Positions 1 through 4,532 of a DNA stretch of 5,708 bases are shown one piece after another. The stretch covers positions 1 through 5,708 of the forward strand of contig CALGGV010000065.1 in NCBI GenBank assembly GCA_937915725.1, read 5' to 3'. The notes below the pieces were generated by a model. That model did no database searches, was not told the origin of the DNA, and saw nothing but the letters and a program-made list of their open reading frames with translations. The position numbers and the translations under genes are program-made. Source of the DNA: an uncultured Selenomonadales bacterium (GTDB lineage: Bacteria; Bacillota; Negativicutes; Selenomonadales; Selenomonadaceae). Position 1 is the first letter of the stretch. The number at the start of each line of letters is the position of its first letter.

Positions 1-113
1 AAAGTTGCGGCTTGAAACGTGAAGGAATTTGCAGAGAATGTATTCTTGTAAACGGAGTCTACGAAGATTTAATTGTTTTAAGTATTTTGGATAAAGAATA
101 TTTTTCTAATTGA
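1..113 (+). CDS. GNAT-family N-acetyltransferase, C-terminal end only (partial)
   Basis: An open frame enters from the left edge (first whole codon at 3) and stops with TGA at 111-113, giving the last 36 residues of a protein. The residues read CGLKREGICRECILVNG, then VYEDLIVLSILDKEYF. This matches the end of RimJ/RimL-type GNAT acetyltransferases: a final GF-x-x-EG-x-x-RE strand, a turn of the NG-x-Y-x-D type, and a closing hydrophobic strand plus L-x-x-E-[YF]. These enzymes transfer an acetyl group from acetyl-CoA to an amine (a ribosomal protein N-terminus, an amino sugar or a small molecule). The acetyl-CoA-binding part lies outside the window, so the substrate cannot be told. The gene is followed by a terminator and converges with the flavodoxin gene. 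The family call rests on pattern recognition over a short stretch. Confidence 0.6.
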   Translation, partial: SCGLKREGICRECILVNGVYEDLIVLSILDKEYFSN

Positions 114-130
114 AATTTTTAATTCTAAAT

Positions 131-172
131 AAAAAAACTCCGTCCAAATTAAGAACGGAGAATTTTTTTTTT
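131..172. terminator. Bidirectional rho-independent terminator between GNAT and flavodoxin genes
   Basis: A perfect 6-bp stem CTCCGT (138-143) / ACGGAG (155-160) encloses an 11-nt loop. On the plus strand it is followed by AA and ten T (163-172), serving the GNAT gene that ends at 113. On the minus strand it is followed directly by seven T (131-137 read in reverse), serving the flavodoxin gene that ends at 187. This fits its place between two convergent genes. Confidence 0.85.
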
Positions 173-186
173 GTGGGAAATAAATT

Positions 187-615
187 TTAAATTTCTTTAG
201 CCAAAGCCGCACCTAATTTTTCACATTCAGCAATAGCATCTTCATCGGGGGCATTTTCAGCAATAACAGTACCAATAAGTTTTGCGCCGGCGTCTTTTGC
301 ACGATCTGCCCACGTTTCCATCCACGCGCCGCCGCCCCAGCCGTAAGAACCGAAAAGTAAAAGCGGTACGCCGTCGAGTTTACTTTCAGCATCTGCAAAG
401 AAAGGCTCAAAAGAATCTTCTTCCAAAACTTCATCGCCCATTGCAGGGCAACCAAACGCAAAGCCGCTGTAATTTGCCATATCGTCAGCTTTAAAATCGT
501 CAACCTGGAAAAGTTCAACTTCAGCTCCGGCAGATTTTATGCCGTCAACAACAGAATTTGCCATAGTTTCAGTATTTCCTGTACCGCTCCAGTATACGAC
601 TGCAATTTTGCTCAT
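187..615 (-). CDS. Short-chain flavodoxin (FMN electron carrier)
   Basis: A 142-aa cytoplasmic FMN-binding electron-transfer protein. In anaerobes it replaces ferredoxin in low-potential electron transfer, especially when iron is short. The phosphate-binding loop SGTGNTE is at residues 10-16 after the first beta strand. The first isoalloxazine-contact loop CPAMGDE is at 56-62. The second flavin loop FGSYGWGGGAWM is at 88-99, with the aromatic Tyr91/Trp93 pair. The length is normal for the short-chain class, and loops and overall sequence closely resemble Megasphaera elsdenii flavodoxin as recalled. The ATG (613-615) has a TGGAGGG Shine-Dalgarno sequence at 624-630, 8 nt upstream. It has its own promoter and a downstream terminator, so it is probably monocistronic. 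No Fur-type box was recognised upstream. The protein is acidic, as usual for flavodoxins. Confidence 0.95.
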   Translation of the reverse strand: MSKIAVVYWSGTGNTETMANSVVDGIKSAGAEVELFQVDDFKADDMANYSGFAFGCPAMGDEVLEEDSFEPFFADAESKLDGVPLLLFGSYGWGGGAWMETWADRAKDAGAKLIGTVIAENAPDEDAIAECEKLGAALAKEI

Positions 616-640
616 ATAAAAATCCCTCCAAATTAATTTT

Positions 641-674
641 CGTCAATATTAGCACAGGGATTTAGCCGCGTCAA
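641..674 (-). promoter_or_regulatory. Sigma-A-type promoter of the flavodoxin gene
   Basis: Read on the minus strand, a -35 box TTGACG (674-669) and a -10 box TAATAT (651-646) are separated by exactly 17 nt. This is close to the housekeeping consensus (TTGACA / TATAAT). The expected start site is near 640, giving a leader of about 25 nt that holds the TGGAGGG ribosome binding site. The -35 box lies just past the end of the CheB-like gene. A TCCCTGTG box sits inside the spacer, and a second copy lies just upstream. Confidence 0.75.
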
Positions 675-693
675 GTTATATAAATCACAGGGA
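653..693 (-). repeat. Paired TCCCTGTG direct repeats around the flavodoxin promoter
   Basis: The octamer TCCCTGTG occurs at 693-686 and again at 660-653 on the minus strand, 33 bp (about three helical turns) apart. One copy lies upstream of the -35 box and overlaps the stop codon of the CheB-like gene; the other is inside the -35/-10 spacer. Each is preceded by an A/T-rich AA-A/T-T context and followed by ATAT and TTGACG. The placement suits a regulator binding the same face of the helix, but the units are short and a regulatory role is inference. Confidence 0.3.
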
Positions 694-1269
694 ATTTTTA
701 TTAACCATAGCCGTAATAGCAAACGCCATTCCCTCAAGCGGCAGTTGTTTTAAGACTGCTCCGCAGTCAAAGGCAGATTTTGGCATACCGTAAACGGCGG
801 AAGTTGCCTCATCTTGTCCCAAAGTCAACGCGCCTTGATTTTTCATAGCTAAAAGCCCTGCCGCGCCGTCGCGTCCAATTCCGGTTAAAATTACTCCCAA
901 CGCCGCCTCGCCTACCAATTCTGCAACCGAATAAAATAAAATATCTACTGCCGGTCTGCAAGAATGTACCGGCGGAGCCATAAAACATTTTAACTGTAAA
1001 TTTTGGTTGAACTTAATTAATTTCATATGCAAGCCGCCGGGCGCAATGTAAACAAAATTCGGCTGAATAATTTCGCCGTCTTCGCCTTCCTTGATAGTAA
1101 GCGCACTTTCTTTATTCATTCGCTCGGCAAACATTCTGGAAAATCCTGCCGGAATGTGCTGAACTATAACGACTGGCGGGAAAGGCGGTTTTAATTTTGG
1201 CAAGATTGCCGCTAACGCCTCCACACCGCCGGTTGATGATCCCATTGCCACTAATTCAATTTTTCTCAC
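685..1269 (-). CDS. cheB: CheB-type protein-glutamate methylesterase catalytic domain, no receiver
   Basis: A 194-aa protein made only of the CheB catalytic domain. The family hydrolyses gamma-glutamyl methyl esters (and deamidates Gln) on methyl-accepting chemotaxis proteins. The catalytic triad is visible: Ser12 in GSSTGG, His38 in QHIP and Asp134 in TGIGRDGA. The conserved VHSCRPAVD segment starts near residue 101, with Arg105. The phospho-receiver domain that gates classical CheB is absent, so activity would be constitutive or controlled another way. The start chosen is GTG at 1267-1269, because AAGGCGGTGA (1284-1275) is a 9/10 match to the full anti-SD complement at good spacing. An in-frame GTG at 1276-1278 lies inside that site, which makes the 197-aa version less likely. 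It follows the yacL-like gene closely, so they are probably co-transcribed. No cheR or MCP gene is in view, so the substrate is unknown; the symbol marks the domain family. Confidence 0.88.
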   Translation of the reverse strand: MRKIELVAMGSSTGGVEALAAILPKLKPPFPPVVIVQHIPAGFSRMFAERMNKESALTIKEGEDGEIIQPNFVYIAPGGLHMKLIKFNQNLQLKCFMAPPVHSCRPAVDILFYSVAELVGEAALGVILTGIGRDGAAGLLAMKNQGALTLGQDEATSAVYGMPKSAFDCGAVLKQLPLEGMAFAITAMVNKNSL

Positions 1270-1274
1270 CAATT

Positions 1275-1284
1275 TCACCGCCTT
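1275..1284 (-). promoter_or_regulatory. Ribosome binding site that decides the CheB-like start
   Basis: On the minus strand, AAGGCGGTGA matches AAGGAGGTGA at nine of ten positions. The AAGGCGG core ends 8 nt before GTG 1269-1267. The other possible start, GTG 1278-1276, is part of the site itself, so initiation at 1269 is favoured. Confidence 0.6.
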
Positions 1285-1296
1285 TTTTATTTTTAA

Positions 1297-2529
1297 CTAT
1301 CTGGGTTTTGCAAAAATCATTCTGCCTGCTGAAGTTTGCAACGCAGAAGTTACTTCAACTGAAATTGTCCTGCTTAAATATCTGTGTCCATTTTCAATAA
1401 CAATCATTGTGCCGTCGTCAAGATACGCCACGCCTTGCCCGGGTTCTTTGCCGTCACGAACAACTTGTACTTTCATTGTTTCGCCGGGAATTACAACGGC
1501 TTTTACTGCGTTTGAAAGATCGTTAATATTCAAAACTTCGACGCCGCGCAGTTGTGCAACTTTGTTCAAATTAAAATCATTGGTAATAATTTTGCCGCCA
1601 ATTTTTTGTGCAAGTCTGACAAGTTTTGAATCTACTTCATGAATATCTTCAAAATCAACATTCATAATTTCAACTTCAAGCGGCGATTCATCTTGAATTT
1701 TTTGCAAAACGTCAAGCCCGCGTCTACCGCGTACGCGCCGTAAACTGTCTGCTGAATCTGCAATGTGCTGAAGTTCTTCCAAAACAAAAACCGGAATTAA
1801 TAATTTGCCCTCAAGAAAACCCGTTTTGCAAATGTCAGAAATTCGCCCGTCGATTATTACATTTGTATCTAAAAGTTTGTAATTCGGATTCTTTTTTTCT
1901 TTGATAAGATTAACTTTTGGTTTTGGCGTTTCTTCAGTAGCCGTTTCTGAATTTAATTTAGTTTCTTCAGTTTCAACTTTTTCAGTTTTTTCAACGTTTT
2001 CATTTTCTTTGCTGTTTTTATTTTCACGGCTCTTTAAAATTTCTCTCAAAGTTTTTGGAACAGAGGCAAAACTTGCCGTAATTTCTTTACGCTTTTTAAT
2101 CGTTATTCTAATTCCCAAAGTTCCCAGCACAATACTAAAAACAATCGGAATATAATTTCCTACAACCGGTATTCTTGAAAAAGCATTTCCCAATAAATCT
2201 GCAATTATAAGTCCTATCGCTAATCCCGCCGCGCCCGCTATAACGTCGTGAATTGGCATTTTGTTAAGTTGTTTTTCTACAAATGCAGTAAAAGTCCCCA
2301 ATTTTCTAATCAAGAACGGCGATATAAACCAGCCGGCAATTCCGCCTAAAGCCGCTCCTGCCAATATGCAAATTAATCCTGCTACTGTCAGTTGAAAAAT
2401 TCCCAGTTCAACTTGAAAAAATTCTGTTGAAATATATTTTGTAATTTGCGGGCTTGCCAAACGAAAAAGCGCGCCGCCCGCTATTATCAGCGTCAACATT
2501 ATAAAAAATCTTATTACCTTATCGAGCAT
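1297..2529 (-). CDS. yacL: YacL-like membrane-anchored PIN-TRAM domain protein
   Basis: A 410-aa protein of the YacL family (PIN plus TRAM). Four hydrophobic segments lie near residues 4-22, 44-72, 96-113 and 122-144. A highly charged Lys/Glu/Asn/Thr-rich linker follows (about 165-208), then a PIN domain (about 217-335) and a C-terminal TRAM domain (about 345-405). The PIN acidic cluster is intact: Asp221 in LLDTN with Asp227, Glu251/Glu252 in VLEEL, Asp300 in VDSKL and Asp318 in TNDFN. This suggests a metal-dependent nuclease fold tethered to the inner face of the membrane. TRAM domains bind RNA, so an RNA substrate is likely, but the cellular target is not established. The protein exceeds the roughly 360-residue B. 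subtilis YacL, mainly through the linker. The ATG at 2529-2527 is preferred: AAGGTGA lies just upstream, while the in-frame GTG at 2538 overlaps that site. In B. subtilis, yacL neighbours disA/radA/ispD; here it is followed by the CheB-like gene. Confidence 0.9.
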   Translation of the reverse strand: MLDKVIRFFIMLTLIIAGGALFRLASPQITKYISTEFFQVELGIFQLTVAGLICILAGAALGGIAGWFISPFLIRKLGTFTAFVEKQLNKMPIHDVIAGAAGLAIGLIIADLLGNAFSRIPVVGNYIPIVFSIVLGTLGIRITIKKRKEITASFASVPKTLREILKSRENKNSKENENVEKTEKVETEETKLNSETATEETPKPKVNLIKEKKNPNYKLLDTNVIIDGRISDICKTGFLEGKLLIPVFVLEELQHIADSADSLRRVRGRRGLDVLQKIQDESPLEVEIMNVDFEDIHEVDSKLVRLAQKIGGKIITNDFNLNKVAQLRGVEVLNINDLSNAVKAVVIPGETMKVQVVRDGKEPGQGVAYLDDGTMIVIENGHRYLSRTISVEVTSALQTSAGRMIFAKPR

Positions 2530-2551
2530 AAACCTCACCTTCTTTTTAAGT

Positions 2552-2587
2552 AAAAGGGCTAGGGTAAAATTCCCTAATCCCTAGCCC
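2552..2587 (-). terminator. Terminator after the cupin gene
   Basis: A perfect 9-bp GC-rich inverted repeat, GGGCTAGGG (2556-2564 on plus) / CCCTAGCCC (2579-2587), encloses a 14-nt loop. On the minus strand it is followed by TTTT (2555-2552) and an A/T-rich stretch. It ends transcription of the cupin gene. The space from here to the yacL-like start is too short for a separate promoter, so yacL must be read through from the cupin promoter or start inside the cupin gene. Part of the stem is made of a heptamer repeat. Confidence 0.7.
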
Positions 2588-2598
2588 CTAATTCCTAT
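2571..2598 (-). repeat. Four tandem heptamers (TTAGGGA-like) at the cupin gene end
   Basis: On the plus strand the stretch parses as four 7-mers: TCCCTAA, TCCCTAG, CCCCTAA, TTCCTAT. The first three differ by one or two bases each; the fourth is more degenerate. The cupin stop codon (TAG on minus, 2597-2595) falls inside the fourth unit, and the terminator stem uses units two and three. A related segment follows the rmlD stop codon at 3137-3151. Such arrays resemble small repetitive extragenic elements, but copy number elsewhere cannot be judged here. Confidence 0.45.
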
Positions 2599-2942
2599 TT
2601 TGGATTTTTGATAATCAGTGCGATAAAAATTAAATCTTCCGCGCCAATATTTTCTATTCCGTGCATTCCGTTATCACCGCAAAAGGTAGTTTCGCCGACG
2701 TTGACTTCATAAAATTTATCGTTGTCGTTGTATTTGGCTTTACCTTGCAAAATGTGATAAGTTTCTGAATTGCCGTAATGATAATGTGCGCCGATTGACG
2801 CGCCCGGCGGAATTACAACTTTTGCGAACATTTCACATTGCCCGACCATTTCTTTTGGCGTCAAAAGATGTGTAATTTGAATTTCGCCTTTGCCGCCGGC
2901 TTTATTTTTTGCCGTGACAGTTTTACTTTCAATGACTGCCAT
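2595..2942 (-). CDS. Small single-domain cupin protein
   Basis: A 115-aa single conserved beta-barrel (cupin) protein with an intact metal site. Motif 1 fits G-x5-H-x-H-x4-E-x6-G exactly, running from Gly47 to Gly67, with ligands His53, His55 and Glu60. Motif 2 (starting at Gly83 in VGETTFCGDNG) has His94 and Asn98 but Gly in place of the usual Pro. Four metal ligands are therefore present. Family members include isomerases, dioxygenases and sugar- or effector-binding proteins, so the substrate cannot be told. It is too short to be RmlC (usually about 180 residues), despite standing next to rmlD. The ATG (2940-2942) follows AGGAGGT (2955-2949) at 6-nt spacing. It has a dedicated terminator downstream and a structured region upstream. 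There is no signal peptide, so it is cytoplasmic. Confidence 0.85.
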   Translation of the reverse strand: MAVIESKTVTAKNKAGGKGEIQITHLLTPKEMVGQCEMFAKVVIPPGASIGAHYHYGNSETYHILQGKAKYNDNDKFYEVNVGETTFCGDNGMHGIENIGAEDLIFIALIIKNPK

Positions 2943-2997
2943 TTTTCTACCTCCTAATCCATAAAGCGTGTTGAAAAAATAATTTTGACGTGAATAA

Positions 2998-3027
2998 ATT
3001 TTAATGCAGATATAAAAACAAGCTCAA
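2998..3027 (-). promoter_or_regulatory. Candidate proximal promoter of the cupin gene
   Basis: On the minus strand, TTGAGC (3027-3022) and TAAAAT (3003-2998) are separated by 18 nt, placing a start near 2990 and a leader of about 45-50 nt. The -35 box coincides with the 3' arm of the hairpin described for this region. The same bases could therefore be an attenuator stem if transcription starts further upstream; the two readings compete. Confidence 0.4.
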
Positions 3028-3069
3028 AATTGCGCTTGAGAGCCACGTAGACGCGCCTTTCTAAGCTCA
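3012..3069 (-). promoter_or_regulatory. Possible attenuator leader upstream of the cupin gene
   Basis: Read on the minus strand there are three arms. Arm 1 is TGAGCTT (3069-3063). Arm 2 is GCTCTCAAG (3043-3035). Arm 3 is TTTGAGCTT (3028-3020). Arms 1 and 3 share TGAGCTT, and either can pair with arm 2 (TGAGC with GCTCtCA, one bulged T). The arm 2-arm 3 hairpin is followed by G and TTTTT (3018-3014), as in an intrinsic terminator; the arm 1-arm 2 pairing would prevent it. No known riboswitch class was recognised. This is sequence-level inference only, and the stems are short. Confidence 0.3.
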
Positions 3070-3080
3070 TTGGTACTTTT

Positions 3081-3109
3081 ATATTAAAACAAAAGAAAAG
3101 CCCCGTTAA
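3081..3109 (-). promoter_or_regulatory. Candidate distal promoter upstream of the cupin gene
   Basis: On the minus strand, TTAACG (3109-3104) and TAATAT (3086-3081) are separated by 17 nt. A start near 3075 would give a leader of about 130 nt that contains the three-arm hairpin region. It overlaps the rmlD terminator, whose A/T-rich tracts can mimic promoter boxes, so confidence is low. Confidence 0.3.
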
Positions 3110-3133
3110 AATTGATTTTTTGCGGCTTTTTTT
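3092..3133. terminator. Terminator after rmlD
   Basis: The inverted repeat AAAAGCC (3096-3102) / GGCTTTT (3124-3130) has a 21-nt inner region that can pair further through A/T bases. On the minus strand the 3' arm runs into CTTTTGTTTT, serving rmlD, which ends at 3149. On the plus strand it is followed by TTT. The stem is only moderately stable. Confidence 0.5.
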
Positions 3134-3136
3134 AAC

Positions 3137-3151
3137 AGCCCCTAAAACCTA
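3137..3151 (-). repeat. TAGG..TTAGGGGCT repeat starting at the rmlD stop codon
   Basis: On the minus strand TAGGTTTTAGGGGCT begins with the rmlD TAG stop. TAGGAATTAGGGGCT (2597-2583) begins with the TAG stop of the cupin gene. Thirteen of 15 positions agree and both are in the same register relative to the stop codon, which suggests a shared 3'-end element. Confidence 0.4.
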
Positions 3152-3988
3152 ATCCTTAGCACTTAAAAATCTGGTAACTGCGTCTTGCCAATCCGGTAAA
3201 CGTTTAAAGCCCGCCTCATCTAAAGTTTTTTTGCTTAATCTGGAATTGAAAGGGCGTTTTGCCGGTGTTGGATAATCTGAAGTTGGAATTTTTTCAACAG
3301 TAATTTCACGACCGGATTGCTTGAAAATTTCTTCGGCAAATTCTGCCCAACTGCAAAAACCTTCGTTTGTGGCGTGATAAATCCCGTACTTATCAGAATT
3401 AATCATATCGACTAAAAGCGGCGCAAGATCCGCCGTGTAAGTTGGACTTCCAATTTGATCATCGACTACGCTAATTTTTTTGCGGCGTTTATCGAAATTC
3501 AGCATTGTTTTTACAAAATTTTTGCCGTTACTGCCAAAAACCCAACTGATTCTAACAATAAAATAATTTCTCAACAGCGCAATAACTGAATCTTCGCCCA
3601 AAAGTTTACTTTTGCCGTAAATATTTTGGGGAGCTTTTTCATCTGAAATTTCGTAGGGAGTATCGCCGTCGCCGCCAAATACATAATCTGTACTAATGTA
3701 AAGCATTTTTGCGCCAATTTCTTTGCAACCTTCAGCAATTTTGCGCGTTGCCAATCCATTTACCGTCAATGCAAGTTCTGCCTCAGATTCTGCCTTGTCA
3801 ACGGCGGTATAAGCCGCACAATGAATCACGGCGGACGGTTTTTTTTCGATTATGAAATTTTTAACTTCGTCAGGTTTGCTTAAATCCAATTCTTTTCTTG
3901 TTGTACCGATAAAATTTTCTCCGCGCTGCTCCAATTCTTTTGCTACGTCGTAGCCGAGCTGCCCCGTTATTCCTGTTACCAGTATCAT
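3149..3988 (-). CDS. rmlD: dTDP-4-dehydrorhamnose reductase
   Basis: A 279-aa cytoplasmic NAD(P)H-dependent reductase of the extended SDR superfamily. It catalyses the last step to the rhamnose donor: dTDP-4-dehydro-beta-L-rhamnose to dTDP-L-rhamnose, used in cell-surface polysaccharides. The N-terminal Rossmann motif GITGQLG is at residues 6-12. HCAAYTAVDKAE, the family signature around the cofactor, is at 56-67. STDYVF is at 99-104, and the catalytic Tyr124-x3-Lys128 is in YGKSK. RISWVFG is at 146-152 and the C-terminal substrate-binding RPFNSRL is at 245-251. The length is normal. ATG 3988-3986 is chosen because homologues begin directly with ILVTG. An in-frame GTG at 4003-4001 (284 aa) is possible, since the ribosome binding site AAGGTGA (4006-4000) is somewhat far from the ATG. 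It lies directly behind the 127-aa gene. The partners rmlA, rmlB and rmlC are not in the window. Confidence 0.92.
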   Translation of the reverse strand: MILVTGITGQLGYDVAKELEQRGENFIGTTRKELDLSKPDEVKNFIIEKKPSAVIHCAAYTAVDKAESEAELALTVNGLATRKIAEGCKEIGAKMLYISTDYVFGGDGDTPYEISDEKAPQNIYGKSKLLGEDSVIALLRNYFIVRISWVFGSNGKNFVKTMLNFDKRRKKISVVDDQIGSPTYTADLAPLLVDMINSDKYGIYHATNEGFCSWAEFAEEIFKQSGREITVEKIPTSDYPTPAKRPFNSRLSKKTLDEAGFKRLPDWQDAVTRFLSAKD

Positions 3989-4004
3989 TTTTGAAAATTT
4001 CACC

Positions 4005-4388
4005 TTACCTTATTTCTTCTGCATCTTGCGGATGCTTTTTAATATATTCAAGATATTTTTGATATTCTTCCTCAAAATTTTTATTTTCAGTGGACGAAAG
4101 TTGAAACGCCATTAAAGCGATAGTGGCAATGCGCCCAATTTCGTGCGGCTGAAAAGTTTTTACCAAATGCACTACAGATTTTGCCGCCTCGTCCAAAATT
4201 TCCCTGTCATACTGCGCGAAACGATTTAAAAGCAACAAGTCAAACATTTGCTGTTCCAAAGGCGACCAATTCAGCGCAATTCCTGCATTGGAGCGCGGGT
4301 ACTGCCCGTGAATGTCTATATCTTCGTCCACGTCCTCAATATCCGGTATGTACAATTCTTCTTCGTCGTCAAAGTTGCGTTTTCTCAT
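4005..4388 (-). CDS. Acidic hypothetical protein, 127 aa
   Basis: Family not recognised. The first 27 residues are strongly acidic (DDEEE at 7-11, then EDVDEDIDI) and look disordered. From about residue 40 the sequence looks helical: WSPLEQQMFDLLLLNRFAQY, a middle helix with a VVHLVKTF segment, and an alanine-rich GRIATIALMAFQLSS helix. It ends with a charged tail rich in Glu and Lys. There is no signal peptide, no clear transmembrane segment and no metal-binding Cys/His cluster. The ATG (4386-4388) follows AGGGGG (4401-4396) at 7 nt, and there is a good promoter upstream. Its stop codon (4007-4005) is practically joined to rmlD, so the two are probably translated from one mRNA. That suggests a link to rhamnose or envelope synthesis, but nothing in the sequence proves it. 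Confidence 0.8.
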   Translation of the reverse strand: MRKRNFDDEEELYIPDIEDVDEDIDIHGQYPRSNAGIALNWSPLEQQMFDLLLLNRFAQYDREILDEAAKSVVHLVKTFQPHEIGRIATIALMAFQLSSTENKNFEEEYQKYLEYIKKHPQDAEEIR

Positions 4389-4418
4389 TTTTTTGCCCCC
4401 TTTTCAATTTACTTGCTT

Positions 4419-4447
4419 AGTATATACCCAAAAAATTTTTTACGCAA
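4419..4447 (-). promoter_or_regulatory. Promoter of the 127-aa gene and rmlD
   Basis: On the minus strand, the -35 box TTGCGT (4447-4442) and the -10 box TATACT (4424-4419) are separated by exactly 17 nt. The spacer contains the perfect palindrome AAAAAATTTTTT (4430-4441). The start would fall near 4412, leaving a leader of about 24 nt with the AGGGGG ribosome binding site. Confidence 0.65.
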
Positions 4448-4517
4448 GTTTAGGGCAAATTTGGCGGCAGGATTTTTCTTTTAGCGCGTCAAATATTTTT
4501 TAAAGTACACTTATTTT

Positions 4518-4525
4518 AAGGAGGG
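4518..4525 (+). promoter_or_regulatory. Strong ribosome binding site of the large plus-strand gene
   Basis: AAGGAGGG lies 7 nt before ATG 4533-4535. It fixes the start of a gene that has no other support. No convincing plus-strand promoter was found in 4448-4517; a TACACT at 4506-4511 is possible but lacks a well-spaced -35 box. Confidence 0.75.
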
Positions 4526-4532
4526 ATTTTAT

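Noticed and set aside
213..518. Second minus-strand frame inside the flavodoxin gene and a plus-strand frame at 282-494
   Set aside because: Both overlap the clearly conserved flavodoxin frame and show no domain-like sequence or ribosome binding site.
1297..2529. PIN domain as the toxin of a VapBC-type toxin-antitoxin pair
   Set aside because: The protein carries four transmembrane segments and a TRAM domain, typical of the YacL family, and no small antitoxin gene precedes it.
2571..2598. CRISPR-like repeat
   Set aside because: The units are only 7 bp, directly adjacent and without spacers.
2595..2942. Cupin as RmlC (dTDP-4-dehydrorhamnose 3,5-epimerase) beside rmlD
   Set aside because: At 115 residues it is far shorter than RmlC and has the H-x-H-x4-E metal motif of small generic cupins rather than the RmlC catalytic pattern.
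2943..3148. tRNA or known small RNA in the intergenic region
   Set aside because: No cloverleaf, T-loop GTTC motif or known riboswitch core was found on either strand.
4430..4441. A6T6 palindrome as an operator
   Set aside because: It is a simple A-tract lying in the promoter spacer; it may bend DNA, but low complexity makes a specific site claim unsupported.
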